A stretch of 50,995 bases of DNA from DAOMNN01 sp050486545 (GTDB taxonomy: Bacteria > Pseudomonadota > Gammaproteobacteria > Burkholderiales > Rhodocyclaceae), in assembly GCA_050486545.1 (NCBI GenBank), contig JBJHDM010000017.1:1-50995 (forward strand), written 5' to 3'. Below are positions 7,804 to 17,870 of the stretch, in pieces. Both the position numbers and the translations under genes were made by a program. A model generated the notes under the pieces. It was not told where the DNA came from. It saw nothing but the letters and a program-made list of their open reading frames with translations, and did no database searches. The stretch's first letter is position 1. The number at the start of each line of letters is the position of its first letter.

Positions 7804-8862
7804 ATGAAGATCGCAGCCGCGAGCATCCAGCTCAGTTCGTCCCATACCGCGTTTCAACGAACCGAGGTATCCGAACGGCTGGAGATGTGGGTCGGAGCAC
7901 GCAGACCGGAGATGGCGGTTTCCGACAACCGCGGGCTCGCGATTGCCGATGCCGCCAGGGCGCAGGTCCGCCTTTCCAGGGAAGCCGTCGCCGCGCAGGA
8001 GTCCGAGGCCGTATCCGCCGAAACCGACCCGTTGGAATCGGATCCCCGACTGAAACTGATCCGCAATCTGGTCGAAATGCTGACCGGCCGTACGGTCCGC
8101 ACGATGCGAATCGAGGACTTCGCCAACCAGGCGCACCCGGGGCGGTCGGCCCCCACACCCCCGGCGGGCGGAAATGCCCCGGCCAGCGCGGGTTTCGGCA
8201 TCGACTACTCGTTCGAGTCACGATACACCGAGTTCGAACAGACGACCTTCCAGGCCCAGGGGATGATTCGTACGACCGACGGCCGGGAGATCCACTTCGA
8301 CATCTCCTTCGCCATGCAGCGCAGCTACAGCGAATCGACGAGTGTCCGCTTTCTGGCCGGCGACGCGGTGCAGCTCAAGGACCCGCTCGTGCTCGACTTC
8401 GGCGGTCCGGCCGCAGCCTTGTCGAACACGCGCTTCGCGTTCGACCTGGACGGCGACGGACAACTCGATCAGCTTCCCATGCTTGCCGGCGGCACCGGTT
8501 TTCTTGCGATCGACCGCAACGGCAACGGCCGGATCGACGACGGCCGCGAACTGTTCGGCCCCATGACCGGCAACGGTTTTGCCGAACTGGCCGCCCTGGA
8601 CGCAGACGGCAACGGCTGGATCGACGAAGCCGACCCGGCCTTCGACCAGTTGCGCATCTGGCGCCCCGATGCCGAAGGCAAGGGCACGCTCATGACGCTG
8701 ACCGAGGCCGGCGTCGGTGCCCTGTATCTCGGAAACGTCTCCACTCCGTTCGATCTGCGTGGATCGGCCAACGAAACCCTGGGCGTCATGCGCACGAGCA
8801 GCATCTACGTACGCGACGACGGCACGGCCGGCACCGTCAGCCAGATCGATCTGAGCGTCTAG
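7804..8862 (+). CDS. Uncharacterised protein with EF-hand-like calcium-binding loops
   Basis: I do not recognise a defined function. The 352-residue product has no signal peptide. Its N-terminus is polar and helix-prone (residues 1-105), followed by a Pro/Ala/Gly linker around 112-130. A beta-rich region at 132-205 is succeeded by three Asp-rich calcium-type loops: DLDGDGQLD (214-222), DRNGNGRIDDG (237-247) and DADGNGWID (266-274). The pattern resembles a conserved hypothetical family in motile gammaproteobacteria (recollection, not a search). A FliA-type promoter directly upstream suggests expression with late flagellar genes. It converges with the kinase gene, and a palindromic repeat lies just after its stop codon. 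Confidence 0.8.
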   Translation: MKIAAASIQLSSSHTAFQRTEVSERLEMWVGARRPEMAVSDNRGLAIADAARAQVRLSREAVAAQESEAVSAETDPLESDPRLKLIRNLVEMLTGRTVRTMRIEDFANQAHPGRSAPTPPAGGNAPASAGFGIDYSFESRYTEFEQTTFQAQGMIRTTDGREIHFDISFAMQRSYSESTSVRFLAGDAVQLKDPLVLDFGGPAAALSNTRFAFDLDGDGQLDQLPMLAGGTGFLAIDRNGNGRIDDGRELFGPMTGNGFAELAALDADGNGWIDEADPAFDQLRIWRPDAEGKGTLMTLTEAGVGALYLGNVSTPFDLRGSANETLGVMRTSSIYVRDDGTAGTVSQIDLSV

Positions 8863-8864
8863 CC

Positions 8865-8898
8865 GCCTGTTCTCCTATGCCATAGCGTATGAGAACAG
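8865..8898. repeat. Palindromic intergenic repeat, copy 1
   Basis: The arms TGTTCTC and GAGAACA enclose a dyad centred near CATAG, placed between two convergent genes. It aligns with the longer palindrome at 40444-40489: 28 of 34 positions match, and both share the half GCGTATGAGA. It could act as a bidirectional terminator or be a degenerate REP-like element. No U-tract follows on either strand. Confidence 0.6.
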
Positions 8899-8926
8899 TC
8901 TCTAACCCACGGTTTGGCACACCTCG

Positions 8927-10291
8927 TCAGTCTTCGACGAGTTGCAGGTCGAGGCCGCCCGTGGCGGTGAATTCGCCCCGCACCGCGGGCTCACCCTCCT
9001 TGGCCAGCCTGCGCGCTGCCGCACCCAGTCGCTTCGCCACCACCGTCGACACCTGCTGGCGGAAGCGTGCCTGGACTTCTTCGGTGGCCAGCGCCAGTGC
9101 CGAAGGATTGATCTCGAGATAGGTACTGGCCTCGACCGCAGTAATCGTCGCCAGGTGGCGATGGTCCGCACTGTCGAGCCAGGCGAGTTCCCCGAACAGG
9201 TCCCCCGGACCGAGCCGCTCCACCCTGCGTCCATCGACCGACACCTCCACCTGCCCTTCGAGCAGGACGCCGAAGCGCTGGTCCGCGTCCCGTTCGCGAA
9301 ACAGCACACCGAGCGCATCGACCTTGCGCCATGACGAGATGCGCAGCACTTCCCACAACTCGATGTCGTCGAACTCGGTGAAGAACGCGAGTTTTCGCAG
9401 GGCCGAAAAACGCGTCGTGTCCGGGGCGACTTCCTTGTCGTCGACAATCTTGTAGCGCACCGCGGAAAGGTCCTTGGCGAACTCCGCCCCGTTCTTGTAG
9501 CGGGAGTACAGATCCTTCTCGAGCGCCTTGCGAATCACCGTATCCATCAACTCGGGCAGTTCCGGGTTGAGTTGCGAGACCGAAGGCGGATCGGCATTCA
9601 GGATCTTGTAGATCAGTTGCGCGGGGTTGGTCGCCCGGAACGGCAACCGGCCCGTCAGCAGATGGAAGAGCACCACGCCGAGCGAATAGAGATCGGTCTT
9701 CTGGTTGAGCGGATAGCTCTTGATCTGCTCCGGGCTCATGTAGGCGGGCGAACCCACGCCCATGACGAAGGTGGAGTCGGTGTCGATCCGCTTGTTGATG
9801 TTGAGCGCGAGTCCGAAGTCCGTGATCTTCACGTTGTCGTTCTGGTCGATCAGGATATTGGCGGGCTTGATGTCCCGGTGCACGATGCCCTGCCGGTAGG
9901 CGTGATCGAGCGCCATGCAGCACTTGAACACGATGCTGACGGTCCGGTGAACGGGAAGCAGCCGCTCGAAGCTGCAGTACTGGTCAAGCGGTTCGCCCGG
10001 AAAATACTCCATGACGACGTAGGCTTCCTCGACGTTGGCGACCGCTTCGAAGATACGGATGATGTTCGGATGGTCGAGACGTTTGGCCACTGCCTCTTCG
10101 GCCTTGAGCAGCTTGAGCAGTCGCCGGTTCCACTTGGCCTCGTCCTTGGCCTTGTCCTTGAAGCGGACGTGCTTGACCGCCACGGGCTCCGGATAGTGCG
10201 GGTTTTCGGCCAGATACACGACGGCCGTCGCGCCACGGCCGACTTCCTTGATGATCCGGTACTTGCCGATTTTCTGAGGAATCTCGCTCAT
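8927..10291 (-). CDS. Ser/Thr protein kinase with C-terminal cyclic-nucleotide-binding-like domain
   Basis: This is a cytosolic Hanks-type kinase of 454 residues. The kinase domain spans about 10-280: glycine loop GRGATAVVYLA (18-28), invariant Lys40 (VAVK), catalytic loop HRDIKPANIL (138-147, Asp140), DFG (158-160), and an activation segment ending SPAYMSPEQ. A cNMP-binding fold follows (about 300-405) with the cassette motif FGELAWLDSADHRHLATITA. The arginine that normally precedes the (S/T)A pair appears to be His379, with Arg378 beside it, so cyclic-nucleotide binding is doubtful. There is no transmembrane segment. The start at 10291 gives MSEIPQKIGKYRIIKEVGRG; upstream in-frame codons are not kinase-like. 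It is divergent from grpE. Substrates are unknown. Confidence 0.88.
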   Translation of the reverse strand: MSEIPQKIGKYRIIKEVGRGATAVVYLAENPHYPEPVAVKHVRFKDKAKDEAKWNRRLLKLLKAEEAVAKRLDHPNIIRIFEAVANVEEAYVVMEYFPGEPLDQYCSFERLLPVHRTVSIVFKCCMALDHAYRQGIVHRDIKPANILIDQNDNVKITDFGLALNINKRIDTDSTFVMGVGSPAYMSPEQIKSYPLNQKTDLYSLGVVLFHLLTGRLPFRATNPAQLIYKILNADPPSVSQLNPELPELMDTVIRKALEKDLYSRYKNGAEFAKDLSAVRYKIVDDKEVAPDTTRFSALRKLAFFTEFDDIELWEVLRISSWRKVDALGVLFRERDADQRFGVLLEGQVEVSVDGRRVERLGPGDLFGELAWLDSADHRHLATITAVEASTYLEINPSALALATEEVQARFRQQVSTVVAKRLGAAARRLAKEGEPAVRGEFTATGGLDLQLVED

Positions 10292-10424
10292 CCTGGATGT
10301 CCCCGGACATTCCGCGGTCGTTTCTCCGCACCCTGTTCGCTGCCGGCTATTCTCGCACGATCCCCGCAAAAACCGCATCCCGCGTGCGACCCGCAAACCC
10401 CGGGACGTTTTTTTCGCCTGCGGG

Positions 10425-10452
10425 CTTGAAATCCCCAAAACCGTCCCCACGT
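10425..10452 (+). promoter_or_regulatory. Sigma-32 heat-shock promoter of grpE
   Basis: CTTGAAA (10425-10431), 13 bases and CCCCACGT (10445-10452) match the sigma-32 consensus CTTGAAA-N13-CCCCATNT with one difference in the -10 element. The grpE ATG is 40 bases downstream, with AAGGGAG at 10476-10482. The gap upstream to the kinase start (10292-10424) shows only a run of seven T at 10408-10414 and no gene. Confidence 0.85.
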
Positions 10453-10491
10453 GCCTCGCAGTTCGCGGAACAAGCAAGGGAGTCGTATTCG

Positions 10492-11073
10492 ATGCAGGAA
10501 AAGGAACACAGCACGGACATTCCGGAAAAACTCTCCGCAGATCCGGAGATCCCCGCCGACGCTTCGGATTCCGGAGTGGAGGACGCGCAGCAGACCTCGG
10601 GCGATACGATGCCCGGTCTCGAGGAGAGTCTGCGGATCGCCGAACTCAAGGCCGCCGAGCATCACGATGCGTGGCTGCGCGCCAAGGCCGAGACGGAAAA
10701 CGTGCGAAGGCGCGCTCAGGAAGACATCGCCAAGGCGTCCAAGTTCGCTGCGGAGAAGTTCGCGACCGCCATGCTTCCGGTCAAGGACAGCCTGGAAGCC
10801 GCGCTCGCAACCGAGAACCAGACACTCGAGAGTATCAAGGAAGGCGTAGAACTCACGCTCAAGCAACTGGCGACCGGATTCGAGAGTGCAGGACTGACCG
10901 AGGAGAACCCGATCGGGCAGAAGTTCGACCCGAACCACCACCAGGCCATCACCACCGTCGACTCCGACCAGGAGCCGAATACCGTGGTCAGCGTACTGCA
11001 GAAAGGGTACCTGCTGCACGGGCGAGTGCTTCGGCCCGCGCTGGTGATCGTGGCGAAGGCCGGCAACGCCTAG
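10492..11073 (+). CDS. grpE: Nucleotide exchange factor GrpE
   Basis: GrpE releases ADP from DnaK and acts as a thermosensor of the chaperone cycle. The 193-residue protein has an acidic disordered N-terminus, then the long dimerisation helix (ESLRIAELKAAEHHDAWLRA, then KAETENVRRRAQEDIAKASK). A four-helix region with KFATAMLPVKDSLEAAL follows. The C-terminal beta-wing contains GQKFDPNHHQAI and the family signature VVSVLQKGYLLHGRVLRPALV. The ATG at 10492 has a strong AAGGGAG site at 9 bases. It is first in grpE-dnaK-dnaJ and has its own sigma-32 promoter. Confidence 0.97.
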   Translation: MQEKEHSTDIPEKLSADPEIPADASDSGVEDAQQTSGDTMPGLEESLRIAELKAAEHHDAWLRAKAETENVRRRAQEDIAKASKFAAEKFATAMLPVKDSLEAALATENQTLESIKEGVELTLKQLATGFESAGLTEENPIGQKFDPNHHQAITTVDSDQEPNTVVSVLQKGYLLHGRVLRPALVIVAKAGNA

Positions 11074-11079
11074 GGCGTG

Positions 11080-11107
11080 CTTGAAAGACGCAGGAAGCGC
11101 CCCATAT
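11080..11107 (+). promoter_or_regulatory. Sigma-32 heat-shock promoter of dnaK
   Basis: CTTGAAA (11080-11086), a 13-base spacer and CCCCATAT (11100-11107) match the sigma-32 consensus at every specified position. It begins 7 bases after the grpE stop codon, so dnaK can be induced independently of grpE. The untranslated leader is about 70 bases and ends in GAGGA ahead of the dnaK ATG. Confidence 0.92.
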
Positions 11108-11183
11108 TGACTGCAAGCCGGGGCGGTGCGAAGCGACCTGCCCGAGAACGTATTTTGAATCGCTGAATCGAGGACATCAGGAA

Positions 11184-13121
<1,938 letters not shown>

Positions 13122-13142
13122 GCCGACGAACCGGGATCGTCG

Positions 13143-13181
13143 AGTCGGGGGCGCTGCCGCAAGGCGGGCTCCCGACTTTTT
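13143..13181 (+). terminator. Intrinsic terminator between dnaK and dnaJ
   Basis: The arms AGTCGGG (13143-13149) and CCCGACT (13171-13177) enclose a second small stem GCC-GCAA-GGC and run into TTTTT (13177-13181). It lies 22 bases after the dnaK stop and 40 before the dnaJ start, so it probably lowers dnaJ expression relative to dnaK by partial termination. Confidence 0.8.
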
Positions 13182-13220
13182 GCCTTGCACGGCTACCCGA
13201 TCTCGCCTCAGGAAGGAAAG

Positions 13221-14342
13221 ATGGCCAAACGAGATTATTACGAGACGCTCGGCATCAATCGCGACGCGAGTGCGGACGAGATCAAGAAGGCATATCGCAA
13301 GCTGGCGATGAAGCACCATCCGGACCGCAATCCGGATAACAAGGCCGCCGAGGAGAAGTTCAAGGAACTCAGCGAAGCCTACGAGATGCTTTCCGATCCG
13401 CAGAAGAAGGCCGCCTACGACCGCTACGGCCATGCAGGCGTGGACACGAGCATGGGTGGCGGCCCCGGGCAACAGGGATTCGACGGTTTCGCCGATGCCT
13501 TTTCGGACATCTTCGGCGACATCTTCGGCGGGGGGCGAGGCGGACGCTCCAACGTCTATCGCGGCGCGGATCTTCGCTACAACCTCGAGATCACCCTGGA
13601 AGAGGCAGCACGCGGGTCCGAGAAGACGATCCGCATCCCGACGATCGAGGAGTGCGGTACCTGTTATGGCAGCGGCGCGAAGCCGGGCACGCAACCCCAG
13701 TCCTGCCCGACCTGCGGCGGCGCCGGCCAGGTCCGGATCCAGCAGGGTTTCTTCTCGATCCAGCAGACCTGTCCCAAGTGCCATGGTACCGGCCGCATCA
13801 TTCCCGACCCGTGCACCTCCTGCGGCGGCGCCGGACGCGTCAAGAGCCACAAGACGCTGGAAGTGAAGATTCCCGCCGGAATCGACGAAGGCATGCGCCT
13901 GCGTCATGCCGGACACGGCGAACCCGGCGTCAATGGCGGCCCTCCGGGGGATCTCTACGTCGAGATCCGCATCCGATCCCATCCGGTCTTCAAGCGCGAC
14001 GGCGACGACCTGCACTGCGAGATGCCGATCAGCTTCACGACCGCAGCGCTGGGCGGCGAGATCGAGATCCCCACGCTAGACGGCATGGCGCGGCTCAAGA
14101 TTCCCGCCGAAACCCAGAGCGGGCGGGCGTTCCGCCTGCGCGGCAAAGGCATTCGCAACGTGCGCTCCCACAGCCACGGCGACCTGATGTGCCACGTCGT
14201 GGTCGAGACCCCGGTGAAGCTGACCGAGCGGCAAAAGGAGCTTCTGCGCGAGTTCGAAGAGGTGTCGCGTGGCGACGTCGACCGCCACAACCCCAAGGCC
14301 AAGTCGTGGATGGACAAGGTACGCGATTTCTTCGCGACCTGA
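13221..14342 (+). CDS. dnaJ: Chaperone protein DnaJ (Hsp40)
   Basis: DnaJ delivers unfolded clients to DnaK and stimulates its ATPase. The 373-residue protein has a J domain with HPD at residues 33-35, a Gly/Phe-rich linker (GGGPGQQGFDGFADAF) and four zinc-binding CxxCxGxG repeats (CGTCYGSG, CPTCGGAG, CPKCHGTG, CTSCGGAG). The C-terminal client-binding barrel includes GDLYVEIRIRSHPVFKRDGD and GKGIRNVRSHSHGDL. The ATG at 13221 follows an excellent AGGAAGGA site; twelve in-frame codons upstream are not DnaJ-like. It is a class A (type I) Hsp40. Confidence 0.98.
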   Translation: MAKRDYYETLGINRDASADEIKKAYRKLAMKHHPDRNPDNKAAEEKFKELSEAYEMLSDPQKKAAYDRYGHAGVDTSMGGGPGQQGFDGFADAFSDIFGDIFGGGRGGRSNVYRGADLRYNLEITLEEAARGSEKTIRIPTIEECGTCYGSGAKPGTQPQSCPTCGGAGQVRIQQGFFSIQQTCPKCHGTGRIIPDPCTSCGGAGRVKSHKTLEVKIPAGIDEGMRLRHAGHGEPGVNGGPPGDLYVEIRIRSHPVFKRDGDDLHCEMPISFTTAALGGEIEIPTLDGMARLKIPAETQSGRAFRLRGKGIRNVRSHSHGDLMCHVVVETPVKLTERQKELLREFEEVSRGDVDRHNPKAKSWMDKVRDFFAT

Positions 14343-14378
14343 TCACACCCCTTTCGAAGCAGTCGCAAGGGGCGTGAT
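14342..14378 (+). terminator. Hairpin after dnaJ (terminator-like, no U-tract)
   Basis: The arms ATCACACCCCTT (14342-14353) and AAGGGGCGTGAT (14367-14378) form a 12-bp stem with one mismatch around a 13-base loop, starting at the dnaJ stop codon. No T-run follows, so it may be a transcript-stabilising 3' hairpin or a weak terminator. A second small dyad, CATAC-N6-GTATG, lies at 14416-14431. The rest of the gap to 14488 is empty apart from the next gene's GGAG site. Confidence 0.5.
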
Positions 14379-14488
14379 TGCGTCGCAGACCGCGCTTCTC
14401 AAGGGCCGCGCATCCCATACGGTTCGGTATGTCCCTGCGCAAATGGGATATACTCCGGGCATTTTGCCGAACCTCGCCCGGAGTCCCC

Positions 14489-15622
14489 ATGACATCCCTG
14501 AAAGTCTCGATTCGAGCCGTATTCGTGTTGTTGCTGGCACTGGCTTTTTCCGCAGCTGCATTCGAAGTACCGTCGAACCACATCAGGCTGGGGCATTCCG
14601 GTCCGCTGACCGGGCCGCTCGCTGAGTTGAACGGCGAGTACCTGGCCGGCGCCAGGCTCCATTTCGACACCGTCAATCGCAGTGGCGGAATTCACGGCCG
14701 CACCATCGATCTCGTCATCCTCGACGACGCCTACGACCCCGAGCGCACCGAAGCCAACGTTCGCACCCTGATCCACGAACAGGCGGCATTCGCCCTGTTC
14801 GGCATCTTCGGCACGGCGCAGAACATGCGCGCCATTCCGGTCGCCAGCGAGGCCCGCGTGCCGTATTTCGCGCCGTACACCGGAGCCGACGTACTTCGAG
14901 ACCCGCCGAATCCCCATGTGTTCCACCTGCGCGCATCCTACGGCCAGGAAATCGAAGCGATCATCGACCACCTCGTGACCCTTGGCGTCACTTCGATCGC
15001 GGTGGTTCACCACGCAGATGCCTTCGGCCAAGCCGGACTGAGCGCCGCCGTGAAGGCACTCGAGGATCGGGGGCGCGACGCGCCGGCCGTCGTCTCGCCG
15101 ATCACGATCGACGGGCAGGACGCCCTCGACGTCGCGCACCGGCTCGCCGCAGCCAACCCGGCTGCCGTGATCATGGTCATGGCCGGCAAGAGTCCTCCGG
15201 CCCTGATCCGCGCTCTCAAGGCCACTGAGCTGCGGCCGATGCTGTATGGGTTGTCGGTGGTCAGCAGCCGGCAACTCGTACGCGAACTCGGCCCGGATGC
15301 GCACGGCGTCGCCCTTGCACAGGTCACGCCGACCCCGTTTCGCATCGATCATGCCATCGTGCGGGACTATCGCCGGCTCGCACAGGAAGTGGGAGCCGAG
15401 TATTCCTACACCGCACTCGAGGGCTACCTGGCTGCGCGGACCCTCACCGAAGCCCTGCAGCGATCCGGCGCCGATCTGTCACGTGCGGGGCTGATCCGGT
15501 CCCTGGAGAGTCTCGGCGGCTGGGATCTGGGCGGCCTGCAGGTCCGCTTTTCGCCTGATCGCCGGGTCGCACTCGACTTCGTCGATCTCTCGATCATCAG
15601 CCACGGCCGGTTCAGTCACTGA
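14489..15622 (+). CDS. Branched-chain-amino-acid-type periplasmic binding protein (orphan, second copy)
   Basis: This is a type I periplasmic binding protein of the Peripla_BP_6/LivK family. The 377 residues start with a signal peptide (about 1-24, hydrophobic core AVFVLLLALAF). They continue with HSGPLTGPLAELNGEYLAGA, NRSGGIHGRTIDLVILDD, ALFGIFGTAQN and SIAVVHHADAFGQAGL, which align block by block with the protein at 6432-7562. The start at 14489 has GGAG 5 bases upstream. No permease or ATPase genes flank it. It may feed a distant transporter or act as a sensory ligand-binding protein. It converges with cysS, with 27 bases between. Confidence 0.85.
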   Translation: MTSLKVSIRAVFVLLLALAFSAAAFEVPSNHIRLGHSGPLTGPLAELNGEYLAGARLHFDTVNRSGGIHGRTIDLVILDDAYDPERTEANVRTLIHEQAAFALFGIFGTAQNMRAIPVASEARVPYFAPYTGADVLRDPPNPHVFHLRASYGQEIEAIIDHLVTLGVTSIAVVHHADAFGQAGLSAAVKALEDRGRDAPAVVSPITIDGQDALDVAHRLAAANPAAVIMVMAGKSPPALIRALKATELRPMLYGLSVVSSRQLVRELGPDAHGVALAQVTPTPFRIDHAIVRDYRRLAQEVGAEYSYTALEGYLAARTLTEALQRSGADLSRAGLIRSLESLGGWDLGGLQVRFSPDRRVALDFVDLSIISHGRFSH

Positions 15623-15649
15623 AGCTCCACGGCCATTCGGTCCTGCACC

Positions 15650-17035
15650 TCAGGCACGCCGCCAGGTCGTGCCTTGCGGGGTATCTTCGAGCACGATGCC
15701 CCCGTCGAGCAGTTCGGCCCGGATCCGGTCGGCCTCCGCGAAGTTCCGCGCCAACTTGGCTGCAGCGCGTGCCGCGATGCTTGCCTCGATCGAAGCAGCA
15801 TCCGGCGAACCATCGGCATCGGCGGCACCGGCCTGCAGAAACTGCGCCGGATCGCGCTGCAACAGCCCCAGCACCCCCGCAAGCCCCTTGAGCTGGGCCG
15901 CCAGGGCCGGAGAAGCCGAACGGTTCGTTTCGGTCACCAGATCGAACAGCACCGCCATTGCCTCGGCGGTATTGAAATCGTCATCCATCGCCGCCTTGAA
16001 ACGAATGGCATGGGCTTCGTTCCAATCGATCGCAGCTTCGGCTGGTGCGACGTTCTTCAGCGCCGTGTACAGGCGCGCCAGCGCATGCCGTGCATCCTCG
16101 AGGTGCGCGTCGGAATAGTTCAGCGGACTGCGGTAGTGGGCACGCAGAATGAAGAAACGAACGACCTCCGGATCGAAGCGCGCAAGCACCTCGCGGATCG
16201 TGAAGAAGTTGCCCAGCGACTTCGACATCTTCTCGTCGTCGACGCGCACGAATCCGTTGTGCATCCAGTAGTTTACATAGGTGTGGCCATGCGCGCCCTC
16301 GGACTGGGCGATTTCGTTCTCGTGATGCGGGAACTGCAGATCCTGCCCCCCGCCGTGAATATCGAAGTGATTGCCGAGCAGTTCGGAACTCATGGCCGAA
16401 CATTCGATATGCCAGCCCGGCCGACCCACGCCCCACGGCGAAGCCCATTTGACCTCGTCGGGTTCATCCTCCCGGGCATGCTTCCACAGCACGAAATCCA
16501 GCGGGTCGCGCTTCTCGCCGACGACGTCGACGCGCTCGCCGGCGCGCAGCTCATCCAGCGACTTGCCCGAAAGCCTTCCGTACCCGTCGAACTTGCGCAC
16601 GGCATAGCAGACGTCGCGATTGTCGGCCACGTAGGCCAGACCCTTCTCGCTCAGGCGTGTGATGATCGACTGCATGCGGGCGACGTACTCCGTCGCGCGG
16701 GGCTCATGATCCGGTCGCAGAACCCCCAGTGCGTCCGCATCCTCGTGCATCGCAGCGATGAAGCGGTCGGTCAGCGCACGGATGGTTTCGCCATTCTCCT
16801 GCGCTCGCCGGATGATCTTGTCGTCGATGTCCGTGATGTTGCGGACATAGGTCACCTCCAGGCCACTTGCGCGCAGCCAGCGCGCCACCATGTCGAACAC
16901 CACCATCACCCGGGCATGGCCGAGATGGCAGTAGTCGTAGACGGTCATGCCGCATACGTACATCCGGACCTTGCCCGCTTCGATGGGCGTGAAGGGTTCC
17001 TTTTGGCGCGTCAGGGTATTGTGAATGGAGAGCAT
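15650..17035 (-). CDS. cysS: Cysteinyl-tRNA synthetase
   Basis: CysS charges tRNA-Cys with cysteine. The 461-residue protein (the same length as E. coli CysS) has the zinc-ligand motif YVCGMTVYD (Cys28), the class I HIGH-like motif CHLGHARV and VRNITDIDDKIIRRA. The substrate and zinc region is GWHIECSAMSSELLG, followed by HHENEIAQSEGAHG and the KMSKSLGN signature. A helical anticodon-binding C-terminus ends GTTWRRA. The ATG at 17035 gives MLSIHNTLTRQKEPFTPIEA, the standard N-terminus; upstream in-frame codons are discarded. It is divergent from ppiA. Confidence 0.98.
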   Translation of the reverse strand: MLSIHNTLTRQKEPFTPIEAGKVRMYVCGMTVYDYCHLGHARVMVVFDMVARWLRASGLEVTYVRNITDIDDKIIRRAQENGETIRALTDRFIAAMHEDADALGVLRPDHEPRATEYVARMQSIITRLSEKGLAYVADNRDVCYAVRKFDGYGRLSGKSLDELRAGERVDVVGEKRDPLDFVLWKHAREDEPDEVKWASPWGVGRPGWHIECSAMSSELLGNHFDIHGGGQDLQFPHHENEIAQSEGAHGHTYVNYWMHNGFVRVDDEKMSKSLGNFFTIREVLARFDPEVVRFFILRAHYRSPLNYSDAHLEDARHALARLYTALKNVAPAEAAIDWNEAHAIRFKAAMDDDFNTAEAMAVLFDLVTETNRSASPALAAQLKGLAGVLGLLQRDPAQFLQAGAADADGSPDAASIEASIAARAAAKLARNFAEADRIRAELLDGGIVLEDTPQGTTWRRA

Positions 17036-17100
17036 GCTCGGTTCCGGCAGACGTTCGTTCGACAGGTGCGAGGCCCGTTCGCGGCGGTCGGCTCCCTTCG

Positions 17101-17129
17101 TTGAAGCCACCCGGCGCTCTTGGTAGAAT
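17101..17129 (+). promoter_or_regulatory. Candidate sigma-70 promoter for ppiA-ppiB-lpxH
   Basis: TTGAAG (17101-17106), a 17-base spacer and TAGAAT (17124-17129) make a good sigma-70 promoter in the 238-bp gap between divergent cysS and ppiA. Downstream lies a small hairpin, CTCGC...GCGAG (about 17145-17161). Confidence 0.55.
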
Positions 17130-17164
17130 CCATGGGCTGAAAAGCTCGCGCCTGAAGGCGAGCG

Positions 17165-17173
17165 ATGATAGCA
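17165..17173 (-). promoter_or_regulatory. Possible extended -10 promoter element for cysS
   Basis: Read on the minus strand, TGCTATCAT is an extended -10 (TGn plus TATCAT, 5/6) located about 130 bases upstream of the cysS start. No good -35 accompanies it, which is tolerable for extended -10 promoters. Confidence 0.3.
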
Positions 17174-17273
17174 CACCCGCCTGAGCGACGTTCCGGTGCC
17201 GGCGGTCCGACCAAATGGAGCGGACTGACGGCATGCGTCTCACTTCCGTTCCATCCCGACCAGGAATCTCACC

Positions 17274-17849
17274 ATGAAGCATCTGCTCGCCGCCCTGTTC
17301 GCCTGCGCCGTCACCGGCCTCGCCTACGCCGCCAACCCGATCGTGGAAATCCGCACCAATCAGGGCGCAATCACGGTCGAACTGTTCGAACAGGAGGCGC
17401 CCAAGAGCGTCGCGAACTTCCTGCAATACGTCGAGTCCGGGTTTTACGACGACACGATCTTTCACCGGGTCATCGACGGCTTCATGATCCAGGGCGGCGG
17501 GTTCGATACGCAGATGCGGCAGAAACCGACCCTGGCACCGATCGAGAACGAAGCCCGCAATGGCCTGCGCAACGAACCCGGAACCCTCGCAATGGCCCGC
17601 ACGCGCGACCCGCACTCCGCCGCGAGCCAGTTCTTCATCAATCTGGTGAACAACCGCCCCCTCGACTATCCGTCCAACGACGGGTGGGGGTACGCCGTGT
17701 TCGGGAAGGTGATCGACGGTTTCGACGTTGTCCAGGCAATCGGCCGTGTTCCCACCGGCAATGCCGGTCCGTTCCAGAATGTTCCCACGTCCCCGGTGGT
17801 CGTCGAATCCATGAAAGTGGTCGATGCGCCTGCACCGGCTTCCAACTGA
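17274..17849 (+). CDS. ppiA: Periplasmic peptidyl-prolyl cis-trans isomerase (cyclophilin A type)
   Basis: This cyclophilin accelerates proline isomerisation during folding of exported proteins. The 191-residue product carries a signal peptide (hydrophobic core LLAALFACAVTGLAYA), which places it in the periplasm. Cyclophilin motifs follow: VELFEQEAPKSVANFLQYV, TIFHRVIDGFMIQGGG (catalytic Arg in FHRV), PHSAASQFFIN and GYAVFGKVIDGFDVV. It shares large blocks with ppiB 21 bases downstream, so the pair is probably an ancient duplication with different cellular locations. Confidence 0.94.
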   Translation: MKHLLAALFACAVTGLAYAANPIVEIRTNQGAITVELFEQEAPKSVANFLQYVESGFYDDTIFHRVIDGFMIQGGGFDTQMRQKPTLAPIENEARNGLRNEPGTLAMARTRDPHSAASQFFINLVNNRPLDYPSNDGWGYAVFGKVIDGFDVVQAIGRVPTGNAGPFQNVPTSPVVVESMKVVDAPAPASN

Positions 17850-17870
17850 CCGACCCCAAGGAGCCCCGAA

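Noticed and set aside
7563..7826. Upstream extension of the binding-protein gene containing a CPACG motif
   Set aside because: The extension would bury the signal peptide. The ATG at 7562 has a good ribosome-binding site, and the extra residues look like translated intergenic DNA.
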